Made by a program: the position numbers and the translations under genes. From NCBI RefSeq assembly GCF_900188205.1, contig NZ_FZOH01000003.1, forward strand, positions 22,539 to 86,538: 64,000 bases of DNA, written 5' to 3'. The notes below the pieces were generated by a model. It saw only the letters and a program-made list of their open reading frames with translations. It ran no database searches and was not told where the DNA came from. Positions within the stretch are counted from its first letter, which is position 1; every line of letters starts with the position of its first letter. Positions 15,591 to 24,022 of the stretch are shown one piece after another. Source of the stretch: Geodermatophilus saharensis. GTDB taxonomy: Bacteria > Actinomycetota > Actinomycetes > Mycobacteriales > Geodermatophilaceae.

Positions 15591-16672
15591 GGCCGGTCCG
15601 CACCCTCGGCGTCCTGCGCCCCGGCGAGCCGGCCGTCCTCGACGATCCCGAGCCCGACCCCGGGCCCGGCCAGGTGTGGGTGACCACCGAGTACAGCGGG
15701 ATCAGCGCCGGCACCGAGGTGGCGCTGGTGCGCGGCACCGACGCCCACCACGTCACCCGCTGGGACCCCGAGCTGCGCTCCTTCACCCCCGGGGAGCCGG
15801 CCGCCGGCTACCCGGTGCGCGGGCTGGGCTACATGGAGGTCGGGCTGGTCACCGAGAGCCGCAGCCCCGACCTCGCCGAGGGCACCCGGGTGGCGATGGC
15901 CTACGGGCACCGCACCGGCCGCTGCGCCGACCCCGCGACCGCGCACGTCGTCCCCGTGCCCGACGACCTCGACCCGCTGCTCGGCGTCTACCTCGCCCAC
16001 ATGGGGCCGATCTGCGCCAACGGCCTGCTGCACGCGAGCGCGCAGGCCGCCGGGCCCGGCGGCGGGCTCGGCGACGGCGTCCGCGACCGGCACGTCCTGG
16101 TCACCGGCGCCGGGGTGATCGGGCTGGTCTGCGCGCTGCTCGCGGCGCGGCACGGCGCCGCCGACGTCGTCGTCGCGGAGCCCTCCCCGCAGCGGCGGGC
16201 GGTGGCCGCGGCGCTCGGGCTGGCCACCGTCGACGGCGACGGCTGGCACGAGGTCAAGCAGCGGTGGCGGCACGGGCCGGGCGACGCCGGCGCCGACCTC
16301 GCGCTGCAGTGCCGCGGCCACGACACCGCGCTGGCCACCGCGCTCAAGGCGCTGCGGCCGCAGGGCGTCGTCGTCGACCTCGGCTTCTACCAGGGCGGCG
16401 CCGGGGCGGTGCGGCTCGGCGAGGAGTTCCACCACAACGGCCTGTCGGTCGTGTGCGCCCAGATCAGCCGGGTGCCGCGGGGGATGGCCGGCGCCTGGCC
16501 GCGGCGCGCGCTGTCGGCCGCCACGCTCGACCTGCTGCGCGAGCGCGGCGAGGACGTCCGCCGGCACCTGGTCACCGACGTCGTGCCCTTCGACGAGGGT
16601 CCGGCGCTGCTGACCGACCTCGCGCAGCGCCGCCTCCCCGCCCCGCCGCTGCAGGCCGTACTGCGGTTCTGA
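15587..16672 (+). CDS. MDR-superfamily (zinc-type alcohol dehydrogenase-like) oxidoreductase
   Basis: The 361-residue protein has a GroES-like N-terminal half (PGQVWVTTEYSGISAGTEVALVRG, GLGYMEVGLV) and a Rossmann half with HVLVTGAGVIGLVCALLAARHGA and VVDLGFYQGGAG. The classical catalytic zinc cysteine of alcohol dehydrogenases (GICGSD) is replaced by YSGISAGTE, and no four-cysteine structural zinc loop is seen, so it is probably a zinc-independent member. Such genes are often paired with a Gfo/Idh/MocA dehydrogenase, as here. The physiological substrate is unknown. Confidence 0.82.
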   Translation: MRPVRTLGVLRPGEPAVLDDPEPDPGPGQVWVTTEYSGISAGTEVALVRGTDAHHVTRWDPELRSFTPGEPAAGYPVRGLGYMEVGLVTESRSPDLAEGTRVAMAYGHRTGRCADPATAHVVPVPDDLDPLLGVYLAHMGPICANGLLHASAQAAGPGGGLGDGVRDRHVLVTGAGVIGLVCALLAARHGAADVVVAEPSPQRRAVAAALGLATVDGDGWHEVKQRWRHGPGDAGADLALQCRGHDTALATALKALRPQGVVVDLGFYQGGAGAVRLGEEFHHNGLSVVCAQISRVPRGMAGAWPRRALSAATLDLLRERGEDVRRHLVTDVVPFDEGPALLTDLAQRRLPAPPLQAVLRF

Positions 16673-16726
16673 CCGCACCCGGCGGGCACGTCCCGGCGCG
16701 TCGCGCGGTGCGTCGCGCGGACCGAC

Positions 16727-16755
16727 TTGTCGCGGAACACGATCGGCGGGATCCT
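16727..16755 (+). promoter_or_regulatory. possible promoter of the His/Pro-repeat gene
   Basis: TTGTCG (16727-16732), a 17-nt spacer and GATCCT (16750-16755) lie about 60 nt before the ATG at 16818. Just upstream is a direct repeat GCGTCGCGCGG at 16698 and 16710. Support is by pattern only. Confidence 0.35.
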
Positions 16756-16817
16756 GCGGTCACCGCCGCGGACGCCGGGGACCCGGGCTGCGCGGCGCGG
16801 TCCAGAGGAGGGCCGCC

Positions 16818-17264
16818 ATGGGCTGGGCAGTCGTCAGCGTCGCCGGCTTCCTGGTGACCACGGGGCTGGTCGTGGCGATGGCGCGGAGCAACACCGCCCG
16901 CTGGGAGCGCGACCACCGCGCGGCACAGGTGGCCGCGCGGGCGCACGCGGCCCGCGGACGCAGCGTCTGGTCGGCCACGCTCGGCCGACGGCACGCCCAG
17001 TCGGAGGCGGCGGCGCGCCGGCCGCACCTGCACCTGCCGCACGTGCGCCTGCCGGCCGGACTGGTGGCCCGGCTGCCGCACCCCCACGTGCCGCACCCGC
17101 ACCTGCCGCACCCCCACCTGGAGGCGGTGCGCCTGCCGGCCCTGCACCTGCCGCGCCGCGTCCGCCGGGCGCCGGAGCCGGAGGGGGAACCGCTGCCGGA
17201 GGCGGAACCGCAGCCGGCGGGCGCCGACGGCGACACCACCGGCGTGACGGGCGGGAGCGGCTGA
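16818..17264 (+). CDS. single-pass membrane protein with His/Pro repeats, function unknown
   Basis: The 148-residue protein has one N-terminal membrane helix (AVVSVAGFLVTTGLVVAMA, residues 4-22), a basic cytoplasmic-looking linker, and then from residue about 69 a repetitive region: HLHLPHVRLP, RLPHPHVPHPHLPHPHLE and RLPALHLPRR. The PHPH core would be an extended, metal-capable rod. The C terminus is acidic and proline-rich (EPEGEPLPEAEPQPAG). GAGGAGG lies 6 nt before the ATG. I do not recognise a family. Ni/Zn/Cu binding or a structural spacer are both possible. Confidence 0.7.
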   Translation: MGWAVVSVAGFLVTTGLVVAMARSNTARWERDHRAAQVAARAHAARGRSVWSATLGRRHAQSEAAARRPHLHLPHVRLPAGLVARLPHPHVPHPHLPHPHLEAVRLPALHLPRRVRRAPEPEGEPLPEAEPQPAGADGDTTGVTGGSG

Positions 17265-17268
17265 CCGG

Positions 17269-18084
17269 CTACCCGGCGGCCGGGTAGGGCAACGTGCCCG
17301 TGCGGACGTCCCAGGGCACCGCGCCGGGCCGCCGCGACCGCTGGGCCACCTCGCGGGCCGCCTGCCGGGCCGCCCGGCGGGCCGCGTCCTGCCGCGCAGC
17401 CGACCGCTGCACGTGCGCGGCCCGCGCCTCGGCCAGGCCCGGCGCGGTCACCCCGTCGGCGGTCAGGGCGCAGGCGGCCGACCGCACCCAGCGCACCCGG
17501 TCGCCGGCGTCGCGGACCCCGACGAGCAGGCCCCGGTCGTGGCGCCGCAGCGACAGCGCCGCGCCGCGCACGCTCGCCTCGGTGGCCGCGGCGTCGTCGG
17601 CGCCGGGGCCGTAGAGCCAGGTGACCGACCGAGCGGTGCGGCGGAGGCGGTCGTCACGCGCCCGCCAGGCGGTGTCGCCCAGCGGCGTGAGCTGCACCTC
17701 CAGGGCGGCGCCGAGCGCGTCGACGGCCACGTGCAGGCCGACGGGCCCGTCCCGGCCGGTCAGCGTCTCCACCCGCGGCCGGTGACCCTGGCCGGTGAGC
17801 CACGCGGTGAGTGCGGGGCGGTAGCGCAGGGGGTCGTAGGCGCGGGCCGCCGTCGCCGGGCGGGCGACGAGGGCGCACGGCTGCCCGCCGGTGTGCCGGA
17901 AGGCCGCCGTGTCGCCGTCGGTGACGACCGCGAGCAGCGCGCCGCAGCCGCCGGCCCGCCGCGCGCACCAGAAGGCGCCGCCGGCCTGCTCGTCGAGCAG
18001 GCGCGCCCCGGCGGCGTCCGCGGGCAGCTCGACGGCGGCGCTGCCCTCCGGCCCGTCGGTCACCGCCCAGCACAGTCCGTCCAC
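17269..18084 (-). CDS. CoiA-like protein (tentative), zinc-knuckle plus nuclease-like region
   Basis: The roughly 271-residue protein has FWCARRAGGCGALLAVV followed by AAFRHTGGQPCALVARP, a C/H-rich opening like that of competence protein CoiA. It continues with HVAVDALGAALEVQL, a D-x5-E-x-Q arrangement resembling a PD-(D/E)XK-type core, and ends in a basic Ala/Arg-rich helix. CoiA proteins are linked to DNA uptake in Firmicutes; actinobacterial relatives are uncharacterised. Start GTG 18084 is chosen because TACCGT lies 7 nt upstream (leaderless); a TTG at 18114 would add ten residues. It converges with the His/Pro-repeat gene. Confidence 0.55.
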   Translation of the reverse strand: MDGLCWAVTDGPEGSAAVELPADAAGARLLDEQAGGAFWCARRAGGCGALLAVVTDGDTAAFRHTGGQPCALVARPATAARAYDPLRYRPALTAWLTGQGHRPRVETLTGRDGPVGLHVAVDALGAALEVQLTPLGDTAWRARDDRLRRTARSVTWLYGPGADDAAATEASVRGAALSLRRHDRGLLVGVRDAGDRVRWVRSAACALTADGVTAPGLAEARAAHVQRSAARQDAARRAARQAAREVAQRSRRPGAVPWDVRTGTLPYPAAG

Positions 18085-18155
18085 GCGCCGCACGGTAGGA
18101 GCGGGGTCCGACAATCCGGGCGGGTGCCTTCATCGCGACAAGGGCACCCCCGTCG

Positions 18156-19943
18156 TCAGCGGGCGAGGGAGCGGAAGAGGTCGATCAGGCGGTCGGCGTG
18201 CGCGTCGAACACGTGCCGCTCGCGGGCGGCCAGCGCCGCGGCCTGCCCGGCCCGGGTCGCCACCTCCTGGTGCAGCGCCGCGGCGACGTCGTCGGCCGAG
18301 CGGTAGAACAGCCCCGTCCCGTCGGCGCGCAGCACCCGCTCCACCGACACCCGCGAGCCCGGGTTGGCCTGCTGCAGCAGCGGGAGCCCCGCGGTCAGGC
18401 AGACCGGCAGCCGGGCGGGGGAGTTCAGGTCGTCCCAGGTGGCCCGGCGCAGGTCGCCGCCGTTGGCCGAGTCGAAGCGGTGCAGCCAGCCGGCGTCGTG
18501 CCGGGACAGCTCGCGCACCCACTCCTCCGGCCCGACCGCCGGGTGCACGTGCACGAACCCCGGCCTGCGGGCGAGCGCCTCGTCGAGCCAGCCGGTCCAG
18601 GACCCCTTCGGCCCGGGCGCGCGCACCTGCCCGTAGAGGTGGGTGTGCACGCCGCGGTCGGCCAGCGCCAGCACCCAGTCCAGGTCCAGCCCCGAGGGCC
18701 GGCCGACGACGGCGGCGTGCGGCTGACCGTCGGCGTCGGACAGCTTCGGCGACAGCGGCGCGTCGAGCCAGTCGCGCTTGGGCAGGTCGCCGTCGAGCAC
18801 GCCCAGCCGGGCGGGGTCGACCCGGCCGGACAGGGCGAGGGCGAACCAGTCGCGCTCCTCCTCGGTGGCCAGCAGGACGGCGTCGGCGCCGCAGACGAGG
18901 TCGGCCAGCAGCGGCCACTCCCCGCGGACGACGCTGCGCTGCGGCGCCTCCTTGAAGTGCCACACGAACGGCAGGTCGGGGAAGGCCTGCCGCACCGCGT
19001 GCGCGAACGGCACCGCCCGCCAGTTCAGCTGCGCCCACACGACGTCCGGGGCCAGTGCGCGCACGCCGTCGCGCCAGGTGTCGCGGTCCAGGTCGGGCAC
19101 GGAGCCGAAGGGCAGCGGCCCGACGGTGGCGTCGCCGAGCCCGTCGGCGGTCCACAGCCCGGTGAGCCGGTGTCCGCGCTCGGCCAGTGCCAGCACCCGC
19201 TCGGGGTTGAACGCCAGTTCACCGACGACGAGCACCGACAGCCCGTCGGCGGCGGCCGGGTGGTCCCGCGACCGGAACCGCGCGTAGCGGGAGCGCTCGT
19301 CGAGGTCGGTGCCGTCGGTGGAGACGAAGCGCAGCGGCTGCGCCACCCGGTAGCGGGTGCGGAACACGTTGGGGCCACCGTCGAAGGCCTCCCGGATCGC
19401 CCGGGACCGCTGCGCGGGGTGCTGGGTCCACGCGCAGCTGACCCGGCCGGTGCCCGTCGTCGTCCCGCGGGCGGCCACCCGGGTCCACATCAGCCGGTCG
19501 AGGTCGTCGGTCTCCAGCTCGGCGCGCTCGGTCCACCGGTCGCCGGTGCGCCGGTGCACGACCTGCACCAGCTGCGCGTACGCGGTGCCGGCCGGCTCGA
19601 CCAGCGCGGCGCGGACCAGCACGACGGCGGGGTCGGCCAGCCGGTCGAGGGCGGTGGCCAGGTGCTCGGGGAACCAGACGTCGTCGGCCGGCAGGTACGC
19701 CACGACCGGGGCGGTGGTCGCGTCCAGTGCGGTGTTGAGGGCCGCGCCCAGGCCGCGGTTGTCCTCGGTGCGCAGCAGCCGCACCCGGGGGTCGTCGGGC
19801 ACGGTCACCGGCGCGCGCGACCCGTCGTCGACGACCACCGCCTCCCACGCCGTCTCCTCCTGGGCCAGCAGCGACTCCAGCGCCCGCGGGAGGAAGGCCG
19901 CCTGCTCGTGCACCGGCACGAGGACGGCGACCCGGGGTCTCAC
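18156..19943 (-). CDS. two-domain glycosyltransferase (GT2 fused to GT-B type)
   Basis: The 595-residue protein starts with a GT-A family 2 domain (RVAVLVPVHEQAAFLPRALESLLAQ, AVVVDDGS, then YLPADDVWFPEHL with the DxD-like acid pair, residues 1 to about 230). The second half (about 265-595) looks like a GT-B fold: VLVVGELAFNPERVLALAERGH, VWHFKEAPQRSVV, and HAAVVGRPSGLDLDWVLALADRGVHTHLYGQV. Two transferases in one chain suggests successive sugar additions to the same acceptor. The GTG start overlaps the stop of the GT4 gene upstream (GTGA), so they form a pair. Confidence 0.78.
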   Translation of the reverse strand: MRPRVAVLVPVHEQAAFLPRALESLLAQEETAWEAVVVDDGSRAPVTVPDDPRVRLLRTEDNRGLGAALNTALDATTAPVVAYLPADDVWFPEHLATALDRLADPAVVLVRAALVEPAGTAYAQLVQVVHRRTGDRWTERAELETDDLDRLMWTRVAARGTTTGTGRVSCAWTQHPAQRSRAIREAFDGGPNVFRTRYRVAQPLRFVSTDGTDLDERSRYARFRSRDHPAAADGLSVLVVGELAFNPERVLALAERGHRLTGLWTADGLGDATVGPLPFGSVPDLDRDTWRDGVRALAPDVVWAQLNWRAVPFAHAVRQAFPDLPFVWHFKEAPQRSVVRGEWPLLADLVCGADAVLLATEEERDWFALALSGRVDPARLGVLDGDLPKRDWLDAPLSPKLSDADGQPHAAVVGRPSGLDLDWVLALADRGVHTHLYGQVRAPGPKGSWTGWLDEALARRPGFVHVHPAVGPEEWVRELSRHDAGWLHRFDSANGGDLRRATWDDLNSPARLPVCLTAGLPLLQQANPGSRVSVERVLRADGTGLFYRSADDVAAALHQEVATRAGQAAALAARERHVFDAHADRLIDLFRSLAR

Positions 19944-21193
19944 GCGGCGGGCTCGAGGTCGGCGGCCGTGCCCAGCACCCGGTCGTAGACGGCGGCCACG
20001 CGCGCCGACAGCGCCGGCCACCCGTACTCGGCCGAGCGCGCGCGGGCACCGGCGGCCAGCCGCGCCCGCAGCACGTCGTCGCCGGTGACCCGGTCCAGCG
20101 CGGCGGCCAGCGCGTCGACGTCGCCCGGCGGCACGAGCAGCCCGGTGACCCCGTGCCGCACCACCTCGGGGATCCCGCCGACGTCGCTGGCGACCACCGG
20201 CAGGCCCGCGGCCATCGCCTCGGTGAGCACCGAGCCCATCTCCTCGTACGCCGAGGGCAGCACCAGCACGTCGAGGGAGGCCAGCACCGCGGGCACGCGG
20301 GCGTGCTCGACGAAGCCGGCGAGGGTGATCCGGTCGGCGGCGGGGCTCTCGGCGGCCAGCCGCTCGACCAGCGCCCGGTCGGGACCGTCGCCGACGACGA
20401 CCAGCGAGGCCTGCTCCCGCATCCGCCCGAACGCCCGCACCAGCGTGCCGGGGCTCTTCTGCGGCGCCAGCCGGCCGACGTAGCCGATGCGCGGCCGCGG
20501 CACCCCGGGGAGGACGTCGGCCGCGGGGGCGGCGAACAGCGCGGGGTCGAAGCCGGACGGGACGACGGAGACGCGGTCGGGGGGCACGCCGTCGTCGTGC
20601 AGGGCGGTGGCGGTGCGCCCGGTGAGGACGACGACGGCGTCGGCGCGCCGCAGCGAGCTGCGCTCGATCCAGCCGCCCAGCGCGCGCAGCAGCCGCACCT
20701 TCGGGCCGCGGCCGGCCAGGGTGTGCCCGACGCTGCAGTGCACGGTGACCACCAGGGGGCAGCGGTGCACCCGCGCGGCCAGCCGGGCCAGCGGCAGGGT
20801 GGCGAGGTCCTCGCCCTGGTGGGCGTGCACGACGTCGACCGGCGCCCGGCTGCCGGCGCGCAGCACCGCCGGCAGCCCGGACAGCGCCCACAGCTGACGC
20901 AGCCGCGGCACCGGCACCCCGGTGCGGTGCACCCGGGCGGCGACGCCCAGCGACGAGGTCCCCGCCGGGCCGGCCAGCCGCGCCGTCACCACCGTCTGCC
21001 GCACGCCGCGGGCGTCGAGGCAGCGGGTGAGCGTCGCCGTGTGGTTCTGCATGCCGCCGATCGGGTCGAAGCGCGCCGCGCGGGCGTCGAGCTCGCCGGG
21101 GAGGGCTCCGGCCCGGGCCGGCCGCCGGGCCGCCGGGGGTTCGAAGACGCTGCACAGGCGCAGCACGTGCAGGTCAGCGGCGGGGCGGGACAC
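19940..21193 (-). CDS. family 4 glycosyltransferase
   Basis: The 417-residue GT-B enzyme has an N-terminal acceptor domain (FDPIGGMQNHTATLTRCL, VDVVHAHQGEDLATLPL) and a C-terminal nucleotide-sugar domain with PRIGYVGRLAPQKSPGTLVRAF and the E-x7-E region YEEMGSVLTEAMAAGLPVVASDVGGIPEVV. It retains a nucleotide sugar, probably in cell-surface glycan synthesis at the inner face of the membrane. GTG 21193 is preferred since GGAGG lies 9 nt upstream, and TACCAG at 21226-21231 may be the -10. It leads the operon with the fused glycosyltransferase. Confidence 0.87.
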   Translation of the reverse strand: MSRPAADLHVLRLCSVFEPPAARRPARAGALPGELDARAARFDPIGGMQNHTATLTRCLDARGVRQTVVTARLAGPAGTSSLGVAARVHRTGVPVPRLRQLWALSGLPAVLRAGSRAPVDVVHAHQGEDLATLPLARLAARVHRCPLVVTVHCSVGHTLAGRGPKVRLLRALGGWIERSSLRRADAVVVLTGRTATALHDDGVPPDRVSVVPSGFDPALFAAPAADVLPGVPRPRIGYVGRLAPQKSPGTLVRAFGRMREQASLVVVGDGPDRALVERLAAESPAADRITLAGFVEHARVPAVLASLDVLVLPSAYEEMGSVLTEAMAAGLPVVASDVGGIPEVVRHGVTGLLVPPGDVDALAAALDRVTGDDVLRARLAAGARARSAEYGWPALSARVAAVYDRVLGTAADLEPAA

Positions 21194-21277
21194 GCGGGTG
21201 GACCTCCGGCTCCTCGGGGGCGGGACTGGTAGTGCACCACGAGTTAGCGCACGGCACAGCCGGGGCAGTGGGGCGGG

Positions 21278-22336
21278 GTGATCACGCCGCTCGCCGACCC
21301 GGCCGTCCGCCGGGTGGCGCTGGTCCGGCTCCGGGTGGGCCTGGGCGACCTGCTGTGCACCGTCCCCGCGCTGCGCCGGCTGCGCGCCGCCCGTCCCGAC
21401 GTCGAGGTGACGCTGGTGACCTTCGGCCGGATGGCGCCGGTGGTGGCGCGCCTCGGCGTCCCGGTCGGGCTGCTGTCCTTCCCCGGCGCGCCGGGCATCC
21501 CCGACGGCCCGGTCGAGGCCGGGGGGTGGGAGCCGTTCACCGCGGCCGCCCGGGAGCGCCGCTTCGACCTCGCGCTGCAGGCCTACGGCGACCGGCCGGC
21601 CGCCAACCGGGTCACCGCCGCGCTCGGCGCCCGGCTGACCGGCGGGTTCGCCCCCACCGGGTGGCAGCCCCCGCCGGGCACCGAGGCGCTGCACCTGCGG
21701 TACCCGCTGCACCTGCACGAGGCGGCGCGGCACGTCGCGCTGCTGGAGCACCTGGGCCTGCCGCCCGGCGGGGACGCGGCCATGGGCTTCCCGGTCACCG
21801 CCGACGACGAGGCCGAGCACGCCGCCACCCTCGCCGCGGCCGGGCTCGAGCCGGGCCGCTACGCCGTCCTGCACCCGGGCGCGTCGGCGCCCACCCGGCG
21901 CTGGCCGGTGGACCGCTACGCCGCGGTCGGCGACGCGCTGGCCGCCGACGGGCTGGCCGTCGTCGTCACGGGGGTGCCCGCCGAGCGGGAGATCTCCGCG
22001 CGCGTGGTCGCGGCGATGCGCGCCCCGGCGGTCGACCTCACCGGCGCCACCAGCCTGGGCGGGCTGGCCGCGCTGCTGCGCGACAGCGCGGTGCTGGTCG
22101 GCAACGACACCGGCTCGGCGCACCTCGCCGCCGCCGTCGGCGCCCGCTCCGTGACGGTCTTCCTCCCCGGCGACCCGGTGCGCTGGGCCCACCCCGGGCC
22201 GCGGCACCGCGCCCTGACGCCGACCGTCGCCTGCGCGCCCTGCCCGCACCTGGCCTGCCCGATCGAGTTCCGCTGCGCCCTGACCGTGTCGCCGGCCGCC
22301 GTCGCCGGCGCCGCGCGGGAGCTGGCGGCCTCGTGA
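21278..22336 (+). CDS. family 9 glycosyltransferase (heptosyltransferase-like)
   Basis: The 352-residue protein carries the family 9 pattern: VALVRLRVGLGDLLCTVPALRRLR at the start, AVLHPGASAPTRRWPVDRYA in the donor domain, and VGNDTGSAHLAAAVGARSVTVFLPGDP. A cysteine-rich segment CAPCPHLACPIEFRC lies near the C terminus. The family is best known from lipopolysaccharide core synthesis; in an actinobacterium without LPS it more likely modifies a capsular or secreted glycan. It is divergent from the GT4 pair and overlaps the next glycosyltransferase (GTGA). Confidence 0.85.
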   Translation: MITPLADPAVRRVALVRLRVGLGDLLCTVPALRRLRAARPDVEVTLVTFGRMAPVVARLGVPVGLLSFPGAPGIPDGPVEAGGWEPFTAAARERRFDLALQAYGDRPAANRVTAALGARLTGGFAPTGWQPPPGTEALHLRYPLHLHEAARHVALLEHLGLPPGGDAAMGFPVTADDEAEHAATLAAAGLEPGRYAVLHPGASAPTRRWPVDRYAAVGDALAADGLAVVVTGVPAEREISARVVAAMRAPAVDLTGATSLGGLAALLRDSAVLVGNDTGSAHLAAAVGARSVTVFLPGDPVRWAHPGPRHRALTPTVACAPCPHLACPIEFRCALTVSPAAVAGAARELAAS

Positions 22337-23385
22337 GGGTCTCGTTCGTCGCCGACTCCGACGGCTGGGGCGGCGCGGAGGTGTGGCTGACCCACCACCT
22401 GCGCCGGGCCGCCGACGCCGGCGCGACGGCGTCACTGGTGTGCGCCGAGCCGGTGGCGTCCGGCTTCGCGCACCTCGACGTCGACCGCACCGTCGTGCCG
22501 CTGACCCGGCACACCGCCGCGGCGCCGCGGACCCGGGCGGCGCTGGCCGCGCAGCGCCCCGACGTCGTCGTGGTCAACCTCGTCGACCCCGCGTCCAACG
22601 CCGCCGCGGTCGCCGCCGCGCAGGAGGTGGCACCCACCGCGGGGGTGCTGCACCTGGTCGGCGACACCCGGGCGGGGGAGGAGCGGGCCGCGCTGACCGG
22701 GCTCTACCGGCGGATGGCCGCGGTGGTCAGCCCCTCGGAGGACGGCCGCGTGCAGGTGGTGGCCGACCTCGGCGTCGACCCGGCGCGGGTGCACGTGGTG
22801 CCCAACGGCGTCGACGTGCCGCCCGACCCCGCCGGGCCGGCCGGGCGCCCGGTGCCGCGGATCGGCGCGTTCGGCCGGCTCACCGCGCAGAAGGGCTTCG
22901 ACGTGCTGCTCGCGGCGCTGCGCCGGCTCGACGTGCCCTTCGACGCCGTCGTCGGCGGGGCCGGCCGCGACGGCGAGGCCCTGCGCGCCGCGGCCGCCGG
23001 CCTGCCGGTGACCTTCCCCGGCTGGGTCTCCGACGCCCGCGGCTTCCTCGCCGGGCTGGACCTGTTCGTGCTGTCCTCGCGGGTCGAGGCCCTGCCCCTG
23101 GCGCTGCTGGAGGCGATGGCCGAGGGGCTGCCGTGCGTGGCCACCGACGTCGGCGACGTCCGGCGCGCGGTGGGGGAGGACGCCGTCGTCGTGCCGGTGG
23201 AGGACGCCGGCGCGCTGGCCGCGGCGCTGCGCGGGCTGCTCACCGACCCCGCCCGGCGCGCCGCCCTGGGTGTCCGGGCCCGGGTGCGGGCGGTACGCGA
23301 CCTCGACGCCGGGCTGATGACCGCGCGGACGTTCCGGGTGCTCTCCGGCGTGGCGGGCGGCGCTGCGGGTAACCGACAGCGATGA
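22333..23385 (+). CDS. family 4 glycosyltransferase
   Basis: The 350-residue GT-B enzyme opens with VSFVADSDGWGGAEVWLTHHLRRA and has HVVPNGVDVP, RIGAFGRLTAQKGFDVLLAAL and the donor-site SSRVEALPLALLEAMAEGLPCVATDVGDV. It probably adds a sugar to the same surface glycan as the adjacent family 9 enzyme, with which it shares a GTGA overlap. The stop codon overlaps the ATG of the next small gene (ATGA). Confidence 0.87.
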   Translation: MRVSFVADSDGWGGAEVWLTHHLRRAADAGATASLVCAEPVASGFAHLDVDRTVVPLTRHTAAAPRTRAALAAQRPDVVVVNLVDPASNAAAVAAAQEVAPTAGVLHLVGDTRAGEERAALTGLYRRMAAVVSPSEDGRVQVVADLGVDPARVHVVPNGVDVPPDPAGPAGRPVPRIGAFGRLTAQKGFDVLLAALRRLDVPFDAVVGGAGRDGEALRAAAAGLPVTFPGWVSDARGFLAGLDLFVLSSRVEALPLALLEAMAEGLPCVATDVGDVRRAVGEDAVVVPVEDAGALAAALRGLLTDPARRAALGVRARVRAVRDLDAGLMTARTFRVLSGVAGGAAGNRQR

Positions 23386-23558
23386 GCAAGAACAACGACG
23401 CCGACGCCCAGCGCGCGGCCGCCCGCGAGGCGAAGAAGCAGGGGCTCTCGCCCAGCGAGGCCGGCGTCACGACCGGCGCCTCGAAGCAGACCCACCACGT
23501 CCGGAAGGGCGACGACCGGCACGAGCACTCCAGCGCCCAGGGGAAGAGCAAGACCTGA
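23382..23558 (+). CDS. 58-residue hydrophilic protein, function unknown
   Basis: The ATG overlaps the upstream glycosyltransferase stop (ATGA). The product begins MSKNNDADAQRAAAREAKKQ, continues GLSPSEAGVTTGASKQTHHV and ends RHEHSSAQGKSKT; it is very charged, lacks hydrophobic helices and is probably disordered. A TAACCG sequence 6 nt before the ATG may be its own -10. A strong terminator follows directly. I do not recognise it; the size and coding bias support a real gene. Confidence 0.6.
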   Translation: MSKNNDADAQRAAAREAKKQGLSPSEAGVTTGASKQTHHVRKGDDRHEHSSAQGKSKT

Positions 23559-23559
23559 G

Positions 23560-23607
23560 GGCCGGGGGTGGCGGCGTCCCTCCGTCGGGCGCCGCCGCTC
23601 CCCGGCC
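23560..23607. terminator. bidirectional terminator hairpin
   Basis: GGCCGGGG (23560-23567) pairs with CCCCGGCC (23600-23607) and GGCGGCG (23570-23576) with CGCCGCC (23590-23596), giving a 15-bp interrupted stem. It lies between the convergent small-protein and rhodanese stops. Confidence 0.75.
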
Positions 23608-23611
23608 GGTC

Positions 23612-24022
23612 TCAGCCGACGGACCCGGCCGTCGTGGGCAGCCCGTCGGCCACCCAGGCACGGTGCCCGCCGATGACGTCGCTCGCCGTCGCGAGGCCCA
23701 GCGAGCGCAGTGCGTCGGCGGCCAGGCTGGAGGTGTAGCCCTCCTGGCAGAGGACGACGACGTCGACGTCGTACCCGGTGGCCTGCGGGACCCGCGCGTC
23801 GCTCTCCGGGTCGAACCGCCACTCGAGGTGGTTGCGCTCGACGACGAGCGCGCCGGGCACCTCGCCCTCGGCCTCGCGCTGCGACTGCGGCCGGATGTCG
23901 ACCAGCACCGCACCGTCGGCGACCCGGCGCGCGGCCTCGGCCGGCGTCACGCGAGTGATCCGGGACCGGGCCTCGGCCAGCAGCTGGTCGACGCTCTTGG
24001 CGCCGGGCGGGCGGCCGCTCAC
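23612..24022 (-). CDS. rhodanese-like sulfurtransferase
   Basis: The 136-residue single-domain rhodanese has ADGAVLVDIRPQSQREAEG, the interdomain HLEWRFDP, and the active-site loop VVLCQEGYTSSLAADAL with the persulfide cysteine, followed by GGHRAWVADGLP. It probably transfers sulfane sulfur or detoxifies sulfur species. The GTG start overlaps the cysteine dioxygenase stop (GTGA), so both are translated from the mRNA that carries the cysteine-type leader peptide at 24670-24750. Confidence 0.88.
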   Translation of the reverse strand: MSGRPPGAKSVDQLLAEARSRITRVTPAEAARRVADGAVLVDIRPQSQREAEGEVPGALVVERNHLEWRFDPESDARVPQATGYDVDVVVLCQEGYTSSLAADALRSLGLATASDVIGGHRAWVADGLPTTAGSVG

